From Gammaproteobacteria bacterium (lineage in GTDB: Bacteria > Pseudomonadota > Gammaproteobacteria > Ga0077536), in assembly GCA_030639105.1 (NCBI GenBank), contig DAOWDI010000255.1, positions 1-5,169 of the forward strand: a stretch of 5,169 nucleotides of DNA, in the 5' to 3' direction. The notes below the pieces were generated by a model, which worked only from the letters and a program-made list of their open reading frames with translations, was not told the origin of the DNA and made no database searches. The translations under genes and the position numbers were made by a program. Shown piece after piece: positions 1-5,169 of this stretch (positions within the stretch are counted from its first letter, which is position 1; each line of letters starts with the position of its first letter).

Positions 1-1
1 T

Positions 2-1942
2 GAACAGTTTTGTTGGGCATTGCACAACGGTGCCATTCCGGCCGGGCGGATCCTGTCGAACGCCGGTGCTAGTGAGTACAAACCCGAGACTTCCACGATC
101 AACTGTACGGTCTCCGGCACCATCGGAGATTCTATGGCTGACATCCTCGCGAAGCTCTGTGAGGCCGGTATGACGTTGAAGAGCGGCAGTGGCATCGGCT
201 ATGAGTTTTCGACATTGCGGCCGCGCGGCGCGTACGTATCGGGTGCCGATGCGTTCACTTCCGGACCACTGTCGTTCATGGATATCTACGACAAGATGTG
301 TTTCACGATCAGCTCGGCAGGCGGTCGGCGCGGCGCACAAATGGCGACATTCGACATCGGGCACCCGGATGTTTTCGAGTTCACCGCGGCGAAGCGGGAG
401 CCGGGCCGGCTGCGGCAGTTTAATCTCTCGTTGATGGTGACGGACGAATTCATGCAGGCAGTCAAAGAAGATGCCGCCTGGCCGCTTGCGTTTCCGGTTA
501 CCGCGGGTGAATTGCGCGACGTCGGGCTGAGTCTGGAAGATGCGTGCATCATATGGCGGGAGTGGCCGATAACCGAGGGCTATATTACCGACAAATGCGG
601 GCGGGTCGCCTGCAGGATTGCTAAAACGGTCCAGGCGCAAGAACTGTGGGAGGCGATTATGACATCGACCTATGAGTTTGCCGAGCCGGGATTCATCCTG
701 ATCAACCGCGTCAACGAGCTCAACAATAACTGGTTCTGCGAGAACATCCGCGCGACCAACCCATGCGGCGAGCAGCCGTTGCCGCCCTATGGTTCCTGTC
801 TGCTTGGGTCGATTAATCTGACCTGTTTCATTACCGATCCGTTCACGGACGCCACGCGCTTCGATTGGGATCGTTTTCGCAAGGTCGTAGCAATCTTTAC
901 CCGCATGCTCGACAACGTTGTCGAGATCAACGGCCTTGCTCTCCCCGGGCAAAAGAATGAAATCCTGCGTAAACGCAGGCACGGGATGGGCTTTCTCGGG
1001 TTGGGATCCGCCCTCGCGATGCTCGGTATGCGTTACGGCGATACGGACTCTATCGAATTTACTGCCGATGTCAGTCGTGAACTGACGCTAAGCGGGTGGC
1101 GCGCGGCGCTCCAACTGGCGCGCGAGAAAGGGGCCGCGCCCATCATGGGCGAGGACTATGAGGTCACCAGTGAGATGCTTATAAGCCGCCCAGAGATGGA
1201 GAATGACGGCTACAGCGTCGGTGATAAGGTTAAGGGCGCGGTGCTGCATGCAAGATACAGCCGCTTTATGCAGCGGATTGCGGCGATCGAACCGGAACTG
1301 GTCGAACAGCTCGCCGAAGTCGGCGCCCGCTTCACGCATCACAGTTCGATCGCGCCGACTGGGACCATTTCGTTGTCGCTGGCCAATAACGCGAGTAACG
1401 GCATCGAACCGAGCTTCGCGCATCATTACGTTCGCAACATTGTGCGCGAAGGCAAGAAAAGCAAGGAGAAGGTCGATGTCTTCTCCTACGAGATGCTCTG
1501 TTATCGAGACCATTTAGCTGGCGCGGCAAGCGATATCGACGCGACGCTCGCACAATTACCCGACTGTTTTGTAACGACGTCCGAGTTGCAGCCGCAGGCG
1601 CATATCGATATTCAGGCCGCGGCGCAGCAATGGGTCGATTCCTCGATTTCGAAAACAATAAACGTACCGGCTGATTATCCGTACGCGGATTTCAAGGATA
1701 TTTACCTGAGGGCCTATGAGCAGGGGCTCAAAGGATGCACAACGTTTCGCTTCAATCCCGCGAGATTTCAGGGCGTCCTTGTCAAGGAACAAGACCTCGA
1801 GAACACCGTCTATCAGTTTACCCTCGAGGACGGCACGGTTGTCGAAGCGAAAGGGAACGATGAGATTGATTACGATGAAGAAATTCATACCGCGGCGAAC
1901 CTCTATGACGCGCTGAATGAAGGCTATTACGGAAAATACTGA
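2..1942 (+). CDS. nrdJa: Class II (adenosylcobalamin-dependent) ribonucleotide reductase, catalytic subunit NrdJa, 5'-partial
   Basis: This subunit reduces ribonucleotides to deoxyribonucleotides in the cytoplasm, using a thiyl radical generated with adenosylcobalamin. The frame is open from base 2, so the gene starts outside the window; the TTG at 20 is internal. Counting that TTG as residue 1, the family landmarks appear in order. The first active-site redox cysteine is C29 (STINCTVSG). The finger-loop motif NPCGE has N247, the thiyl-radical C249 and E251. The partner redox cysteine is C260, in GSCLLGSINL, 11 residues after the radical cysteine as in class II enzymes such as the Thermotoga one. 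The substrate phosphate-binding motif PTGTIS is at 446-451. The protein ends at residue 640 (GYYGKY) with no TSCPD domain and no C-terminal cysteine pair; both are encoded by the next gene. This is the split NrdJa/NrdJb form described in Pseudomonas aeruginosa. Roughly 80-100 N-terminal residues are probably missing (estimate). The promoter and any NrdR boxes lie outside the window. Confidence 0.95.
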   Translation, partial: EQFCWALHNGAIPAGRILSNAGASEYKPETSTINCTVSGTIGDSMADILAKLCEAGMTLKSGSGIGYEFSTLRPRGAYVSGADAFTSGPLSFMDIYDKMCFTISSAGGRRGAQMATFDIGHPDVFEFTAAKREPGRLRQFNLSLMVTDEFMQAVKEDAAWPLAFPVTAGELRDVGLSLEDACIIWREWPITEGYITDKCGRVACRIAKTVQAQELWEAIMTSTYEFAEPGFILINRVNELNNNWFCENIRATNPCGEQPLPPYGSCLLGSINLTCFITDPFTDATRFDWDRFRKVVAIFTRMLDNVVEINGLALPGQKNEILRKRRHGMGFLGLGSALAMLGMRYGDTDSIEFTADVSRELTLSGWRAALQLAREKGAAPIMGEDYEVTSEMLISRPEMENDGYSVGDKVKGAVLHARYSRFMQRIAAIEPELVEQLAEVGARFTHHSSIAPTGTISLSLANNASNGIEPSFAHHYVRNIVREGKKSKEKVDVFSYEMLCYRDHLAGAASDIDATLAQLPDCFVTTSELQPQAHIDIQAAAQQWVDSSISKTINVPADYPYADFKDIYLRAYEQGLKGCTTFRFNPARFQGVLVKEQDLENTVYQFTLEDGTVVEAKGNDEIDYDEEIHTAANLYDALNEGYYGKY

Positions 1943-1944
1943 CC

Positions 1945-1953
1945 GAGAGGTGG
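1945..1953 (+). promoter_or_regulatory. Ribosome binding site of nrdJb
   Basis: GAGAGGTGG lies between the nrdJa stop (1940-1942) and the ATG at 1959, with 5 bases between the purine-rich core and the ATG. It decides the nrdJb start in favour of 1959 over the in-frame ATG at 1917, which lies inside nrdJa and would add 14 residues unlike the family N-terminus. Confidence 0.75.
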
Positions 1954-1958
1954 GGTAT

Positions 1959-2654
1959 ATGCCTATCAAGATTGATAAAAAAATTGTTGAGTGCGGCATC
2001 AAGGATGAAGCGACAGTTGAGTTTGAGGCACCGTTTGAACAAGCGGATGCAGAAGAAAATATCGTGCAGATGCACGAGAAGCTCGAACGTCCCGAAACGC
2101 TTATTGGCGAAACCTACAAAATAAAAACGCCGCAATCGGATCACGCGCTATATGTCACCATCAACGACATCGTGCTGAACGCGGGTACTGATCATGAGCA
2201 TCGGCGTCCCTTCGAGATCTTCATCAATTCTAAAAACATGGATCACTTCCAGTGGATTGTGGCACTCACGCGAATCATCTCGGCGGTTTTCCGCAAGGGC
2301 GGTGATGTCACCTTCCTTGTCGAAGAGTTGCATAGCGTGTTCGACCCGCGGGGCGGTTACTTCAAGAAGGGCGGCCGGTTTATGCCTTCATTGGTAGCGG
2401 AGATCGGCGATGTGGTGGAAGAGCACTTGATCCATATCGGGATCCTGAAGCCCGTGGAACTCGATCAAGGGCAAAAAGATTTTATCGCCGCAAAGCGCGC
2501 CGAGCATGACAAGATTCAGCACCCTCGTGTTGAGAACGATGAACAGCAGTTTCCGGAATCTGCTACGTTGTGCGAAAAATGCCTCACGAAGGCGGTTATT
2601 TATCTGGATGGGTGCCTGACTTGCCTTAATTGCGGCGAATCGAAATGTAGCTAG
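1959..2654 (+). CDS. nrdJb: Class II ribonucleotide reductase subunit NrdJb (TSCPD domain, zinc ribbon, C-terminal redox tail)
   Basis: This 231-residue protein is the detached C-terminal part of the class II reductase and should work in complex with NrdJa. Residues 1-10 (MPIKIDKKIV) and about 60-160 match NrdJb/TSCPD proteins from memory, including YVTINDIVLN, RPFEIFINSKN, FDPRGGY and KGGRFMPS. A charged linker (about 165-203) leads to a cysteine-rich tail: C205, C208, C219, C222, C225 and C230. CxxC-x10-CxxC (205, 208, 219, 222) fits a zinc ribbon. That leaves C225 and C230 as a Cx4C pair, the spacing of the C-terminal pair that re-reduces the active site in E. coli NrdA (C754/C759) and Lactobacillus leichmannii reductase (C731/C736). 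The assignment of individual cysteines is inference. The gene follows nrdJa by 16 bases in the same direction, so the two are almost certainly cotranscribed. No intrinsic terminator was found after the stop. Confidence 0.93.
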   Translation: MPIKIDKKIVECGIKDEATVEFEAPFEQADAEENIVQMHEKLERPETLIGETYKIKTPQSDHALYVTINDIVLNAGTDHEHRRPFEIFINSKNMDHFQWIVALTRIISAVFRKGGDVTFLVEELHSVFDPRGGYFKKGGRFMPSLVAEIGDVVEEHLIHIGILKPVELDQGQKDFIAAKRAEHDKIQHPRVENDEQQFPESATLCEKCLTKAVIYLDGCLTCLNCGESKCS

Positions 2655-2676
2655 CATTTTTCTCCCCAGTCGCCGG

Positions 2677-3654
2677 CTAATGTAATACTGGCGGCTTAAA
2701 ATGCTCACGCCGATCGATCGATTGTACATGGACATCAAACATCTCGCCGTCGCGATACAGGGTGAGCAGGATGTTGCTGCCCGCCTCGCCGACGGCCCAT
2801 ATCCGGCGAAACAGATCGGCCAGCTCAACGATCCGCTCGCCTGCCACCCCGACGACGATATCCCCGGCCCGTACGTCGGCCTGTTCCGCCGGACCGCCGT
2901 CCAGAACACCCGTAACCACGAGGTTTTCGGGTGTATCGGTCACGAATAGTCCCAGCCAGGGTCGCGGCGGTTTGAGTGTGGCGCCGTAGTTGAGCATCTC
3001 TTCCATGATCGGCTTGAAAATATTGATCGGTACGATCATGTTTCCGGCCGCAACCCCCGGCGCGATGTTTTCGACGTAAAGGGAACCGATCCCCCCGAGC
3101 GTACCGTCCGCCGCGATGAGCGCAGCCCCGCCCCAGTTGGGGTGTGGCGGCGTGGTGAAGATCGCCTCGTCCAAAACGTATTCCCAATAACCGGCAAATT
3201 CCCGCTTTCCCACGACGTTTGCTTCCAGCGACTGCGTGCGGCCACCGAACCCGGCGACGATGACGTCGTCTCCGGGAACGAGCAAGTCGGACTCGCCGAG
3301 TTCGAGCACCGGCAGGTCCAGCCGGCCGAGTGCCTGCACGAGTCCGAATCCCGATTCGTAATCGTAGCCAACTACGTGTCCCGTCACTGCCTGGTCATTC
3401 GTGCCGACAAGCCAGATCTCTTCCGCCTCCGCGATGAGATAACCAATGGTTACAACCAGTCCGCTGTCGTTGATCAGGACGCCATGGCCTGAGCGTTCAG
3501 TACCGAGAATAGATGCGGTTAACGCATCTTCGGGAACGCATGAGCGCACCGATACAATCGACGACAACGCGGTGTCAAGGTCGTAACCGACCGCGCTTGG
3601 GTCGGCCTGCAACTCCGGCGTGATAATTGCCTGCGATTCGGTTTTTTTCGTCAC
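2677..3654 (-). CDS. HtrA/S1C-like PDZ protein lacking the catalytic triad (pseudoprotease)
   Basis: This 325-residue protein has a trypsin-like HtrA fold signature (about 30-220) followed by one PDZ domain (about 232-311; WLGLFV, GGPAEQADVRAGDIV). The landmarks align well with DegP, but each catalytic position is changed. GHGVLINDSG...TIGYLI replaces the TNNHVV region, with Y72 at the histidine. DYESGFGLVQ has G102 at the aspartate. PNWGGAAL replaces GNSGGAL, with W174 at the serine. It is therefore probably not a protease; a binding, scaffold or chaperone-like role is inferred. No signal peptide or membrane segment is visible in MTKKTESQAI onward, so a cytoplasmic location is likely, unlike classic periplasmic HtrA. 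The start is GTG, chosen because an in-frame TGA lies three codons upstream and no better start follows; only a weak GAG precedes it. The gene converges on nrdJb with a 22-base gap. The reading frame is intact, which argues against simple decay. Confidence 0.85.
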   Translation of the reverse strand: MTKKTESQAIITPELQADPSAVGYDLDTALSSIVSVRSCVPEDALTASILGTERSGHGVLINDSGLVVTIGYLIAEAEEIWLVGTNDQAVTGHVVGYDYESGFGLVQALGRLDLPVLELGESDLLVPGDDVIVAGFGGRTQSLEANVVGKREFAGYWEYVLDEAIFTTPPHPNWGGAALIAADGTLGGIGSLYVENIAPGVAAGNMIVPINIFKPIMEEMLNYGATLKPPRPWLGLFVTDTPENLVVTGVLDGGPAEQADVRAGDIVVGVAGERIVELADLFRRIWAVGEAGSNILLTLYRDGEMFDVHVQSIDRREHFKPPVLH

Positions 3655-3660
3655 TGTTAC

Positions 3661-3801
3661 TCAGGGCGCGGTAAAATCATGAATGATTTCGTTGCTGTCC
3701 GGCAAGGTAATCACACCATGCCAGTGTGCCACCATCCGCCCATCGGGATGGAAGGCGGAAGCGTACCATATCGTCAATATCAGGATCGTAACAGGCCGCA
3801 T
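3661..3801 (-). CDS. Possible small protein, 46 codons, directly upstream of the PDZ gene
   Basis: A short reading frame starts at an ATG (3799-3801) and stops with TGA at 3661-3663, six bases before the GTG of the PDZ gene. Such tight spacing suits translational coupling. The product starts with a hydrophobic stretch (MRPVTILILTIWYASAF), then reads FHPDGRMVAHWHGV and ends IIHDFTAP. The composition looks protein-like, with many His, Trp and Asp residues and no low complexity, but I do not recognise a family. No clear ribosome binding site precedes the ATG; an alternative ATG at 3735 would give 24 residues. It could equally be untranslated leader of the PDZ gene or the remnant of a longer gene, since the frame stays open up to a stop at 3853-3855. 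Confidence 0.3.
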   Translation of the reverse strand: MRPVTILILTIWYASAFHPDGRMVAHWHGVITLPDSNEIIHDFTAP

Positions 3802-3810
3802 GGTTTGAGA

Positions 3811-3829
3811 CTGTAAACCATGAATACAG
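3811..3829. repeat. Short inverted repeat CTGTA-N9-TACAG in the divergent intergenic region
   Basis: Perfect 5-base arms (3811-3815 and 3825-3829) flank 9 bases, upstream of both the minus-strand small ORF/PDZ gene and the plus-strand exported protein gene. The position and dyad symmetry suit an operator, but arms this short occur by chance. The spacing (CTG-N13-CAG) does not fit the E. coli LexA box (CTG-N10-CAG). No convincing sigma-70 promoter was found in 3655-3887; TTGAAG (3831)-17-TACACG (3854) is the best plus-strand candidate and is weak. Confidence 0.2.
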
Positions 3830-3872
3830 CTTGAAGAAAGCGTATCTTTTCGTTACACGTGAAGGAATGTTT

Positions 3873-3880
3873 GGGAGAGA
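3873..3880 (+). promoter_or_regulatory. Ribosome binding site of the exported protein gene
   Basis: GGGAGAGA lies 7 bases before the ATG at 3888. It favours this start over the in-frame TTG at 3831 and the ATG at 3867. The choice also places a standard signal peptide at the very N-terminus. Confidence 0.6.
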
Positions 3881-3887
3881 TAGTTCG

Positions 3888-5072
3888 ATGAACAAGCCAT
3901 TGAGCGCAACGCGTGGTGTGTTATTCGTATGGATTTGTCTCCTGGCCGCGGCCGCGATGGCCGATCCGCTGCAGCCGGCGGACGTGCCGGAGCCGCTGCA
4001 ACCGTGGATCGATTGGGTGCTGTTTGACGACAAGGAACGCACCTGTCCATTTTTTTATAACAATTTCAAGCACAAACGCTGTGCCTGGCCGGGCGAATTG
4101 CGGCTCGACTTAAACGAGAAGGCAGGCGCTTTCAGTAGTGGCTGGCGGGTGTTTGCGGACAGCTGGATTGCGCTGCCAGGCGCAAAGAAGAATTGGCCCG
4201 TGCGCGTCGAGGTCAACGGTACACGCCGCGCCGTTATCGAGCGTGCGGGCAGACCGTTGCTTCACTTAAGCGAGGGCGTCTATACGATCACGGGCCAGTT
4301 CGACTGGCCGGTGCTACCCGAAACCCTGGTGATTCCGGCCGATACCGGGATCGTCAGCCTTGTTGTGCGCGGTGAATCCGTCGGCTTTCCAGACATCGAC
4401 CGCAAGGGCAACATCTGGCTGGGTGGAGGACGCCGCGATGCGCTTGATGGCGAGCGCGAAGCGGCGAACAGCCAAGCGGTAACGGTCCTGCGCCGGATTG
4501 TCGATGAGATCCCACTGCAGATGCACACTCGTATCGAAGTGGATGTCACCGGTGAACAGCGTGAACTCGTGCTCGGGCGGCCGCTGCTCGACGGGTTTAT
4601 TCCCGTCGCCATCAAGAGCCCGGTGCCCGTCCGTATTGAACCCAATGGCGATCTGAGGGTGCAGCTGCGCGCGGGGCGCCACGTGATTGAAGTCCATGCG
4701 CGCCATCCAGAAACCATCGAGGCGTTGGTGCTCCCAGCCCAGCCACTGCCATGGCCAGCGCAGGAGGTGTGGGCGTTTGATGCGCGAAACGATTTACGCC
4801 TGGTTGAGATCGAAGGCGTCGCCGCGGTCGATCCGCGCCAGACGCGTGCGCCACGGGATTGGTACCGTCTGCCCGTCTATACGGTTACGGCCGGTGATAC
4901 GCTGCGTTTTGTGGAGATCCGCCGCGGCGATCCCGAGCCGGAGCCGGATAAGCTCGCCCTGTCGCGCAGCTTATGGCTGGATTTTGGTGGTGCGGGATAC
5001 ACCACTCAGGATCGGGTCGAGGGAACTATCACGCGCAATTGGCGGCTCGACAGCGGCCCGGAGCCGGTGTAG
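3888..5072 (+). CDS. Exported protein of unknown function, probably truncated at its 3' end
   Basis: The reading frame gives 394 residues. Residues 1-25 form a Sec signal peptide: K3 and R9, a hydrophobic core [14 protein letters not shown], and a likely cleavage site AMA|DP after A25. The product should therefore be periplasmic, or outer-membrane-associated in a Gram-negative cell. The mature part is rich in beta-prone segments and tryptophan, for example [35 protein letters not shown] and [16 protein letters not shown]. Two cysteines, C53 and C65, could form a disulfide. No catalytic motif was recognised. From memory this resembles the N-terminal part of large (about 1,000 residues or more) secreted hypothetical proteins of Gammaproteobacteria, but I cannot verify this. 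If so, the stop at 5070-5072 is premature: it lies within sequence that reads as antisense of a D-Ala-D-Ala ligase, so the last 5-10 codons may be foreign. The gene is divergent from the PDZ gene. Confidence 0.8.
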   Translation: MNKPLSATRGVLFVWICLLAAAAMADPLQPADVPEPLQPWIDWVLFDDKERTCPFFYNNFKHKRCAWPGELRLDLNEKAGAFSSGWRVFADSWIALPGAKKNWPVRVEVNGTRRAVIERAGRPLLHLSEGVYTITGQFDWPVLPETLVIPADTGIVSLVVRGESVGFPDIDRKGNIWLGGGRRDALDGEREAANSQAVTVLRRIVDEIPLQMHTRIEVDVTGEQRELVLGRPLLDGFIPVAIKSPVPVRIEPNGDLRVQLRAGRHVIEVHARHPETIEALVLPAQPLPWPAQEVWAFDARNDLRLVEIEGVAAVDPRQTRAPRDWYRLPVYTVTAGDTLRFVEIRRGDPEPEPDKLALSRSLWLDFGGAGYTTQDRVEGTITRNWRLDSGPEPV

Positions 5073-5169
5073 CGGATGTCCCTGCCGGTAAGCAGCGTCT
5101 GGATGCCGCCGTCCTCGCCAAACTCGCCGTGCAGCGCGATGAACGCGACCTCGCAGTCAAAGTTCCTCA
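5006..5169 (-). CDS. ddl: N-terminal-region fragment of D-alanine-D-alanine ligase, broken at a junction, 5'-partial
   Basis: D-Ala-D-Ala ligase (ATP-grasp) joins two D-alanines in the cytoplasm for peptidoglycan precursor synthesis. Reading leftward from the right edge, the frame gives 53 residues. [19 protein letters not shown] and [12 protein letters not shown] match the conserved N-terminal domain of Ddl (E. coli DdlB has VFIALHGRGGEDGTLQ and LPYTGSGVMASALSMDK). The true start lies beyond the window. After R42 (5042-5044) the expected xAMDK/SMDK motif is absent; unrelated residues ([11 protein letters not shown]) follow and the frame stops at 5006-5008. That tail is antisense of the plus-strand exported-protein gene. 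All of the ATP-grasp and C-terminal domains are missing, so this piece cannot be an active ligase. Either the gene was broken by a rearrangement or the sequence is chimeric. Confidence 0.75.
   Translation of the reverse strand, partial: RNFDCEVAFIALHGEFGEDGGIQTLLTGRDIRYTGSGPLSSRQLRVIVPSTRS
5040..5062. other. Probable rearrangement or assembly junction
   Basis: To the left, plus-strand coding similarity of the exported protein seems to run to about NWRLD (5037-5051). To the right, minus-strand Ddl similarity runs down to about GPLSSR (5042-5059). The two overlap by only a few codons, which suggests a junction with short microhomology around here. No inverted repeat, insertion sequence end or target duplication was recognised at the site. 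Confidence 0.55.

Noticed and set aside
20..22. TTG as the start of nrdJa
   Set aside because: The frame is open to the window edge (EQFCWA before it), and the family has conserved sequence upstream of this point, so the gene begins outside the window.
1088..1513. Minus-strand 141-codon ORF inside nrdJa
   Set aside because: It is antisense to conserved reductase sequence including PTGTIS and has no independent support.
2668..2696. Hairpin AGTCGCC/GGCGGCT (one G-U pair, 15-base loop) as an intrinsic terminator between the convergent genes
   Set aside because: No T-run follows it on either strand; the only T-run (2657-2661) lies before the hairpin on the plus strand. The loop also contains the PDZ gene stop codon.
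3811..3829. LexA (SOS) box
   Set aside because: CTG and CAG are separated by 13 bases, not the 10 of the E. coli consensus.
3831..3859. Sigma-70 promoter TTGAAG-17-TACACG for the exported protein gene
   Set aside because: The -10 match is poor, so it is not listed as a feature.
3677..4042. Minus-strand 121-codon ORF across the intergenic region and the start of the exported protein gene
   Set aside because: Composition is serine/arginine-rich and lacks domain features, and it overlaps the signal peptide region of a better-supported gene.
5054..5168. Frameshifted continuation of the exported protein in another plus-strand frame that stays open to the edge ([10 protein letters not shown]...)
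   Set aside because: The antisense of this stretch matches Ddl motifs very well ([15 protein letters not shown]), so the open plus frame is a GC-driven shadow.

Overview
The window looks like a piece of a proteobacterial, probably gammaproteobacterial, chromosome or metagenome contig. It is moderately GC-rich, gene-dense and has mostly short gaps. The placement rests on the split class II ribonucleotide reductase pair (nrdJa-nrdJb, the arrangement known from Pseudomonas aeruginosa) and on the general look of the neighbouring proteins; it is an inference, not a proof. No mobile element, CRISPR array, tRNA, rRNA or prophage signal was seen.

Layout. Positions 2-1942 (+) carry the large catalytic subunit NrdJa of a B12-dependent ribonucleotide reductase, cut off by the left edge. 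After 16 bases with a strong ribosome binding site comes nrdJb (1959-2654, +), which supplies the TSCPD domain, a zinc ribbon and what looks like the C-terminal redox cysteine pair. Together the two should form one enzyme that makes deoxyribonucleotides independently of oxygen. Converging on them is a minus-strand gene (2677-3654) for an HtrA-like protein with a PDZ domain. All three catalytic positions of its protease domain are replaced, and no signal peptide is visible. A possible 46-codon minus-strand ORF (3661-3801) lies directly upstream of it. A divergent intergenic region then leads to a plus-strand gene (3888-5072) for an exported protein of unknown function.

Right end. From about 5040 to the right edge, the minus strand encodes an unmistakable N-terminal piece of a D-alanine-D-alanine ligase ([15 protein letters not shown]). 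Its homology stops just where the plus-strand gene also ends, and that gene's stop codon lies inside the antisense of the ligase YTGSG motif. This is best read as a junction: a real inversion or deletion, or an assembly chimera near a contig end. It should be checked before either gene is called complete.

No new defence or mobile system was found. The points most worth a second look are the junction, the triad-less HtrA homologue and the division of labour among the cysteines of the split reductase.
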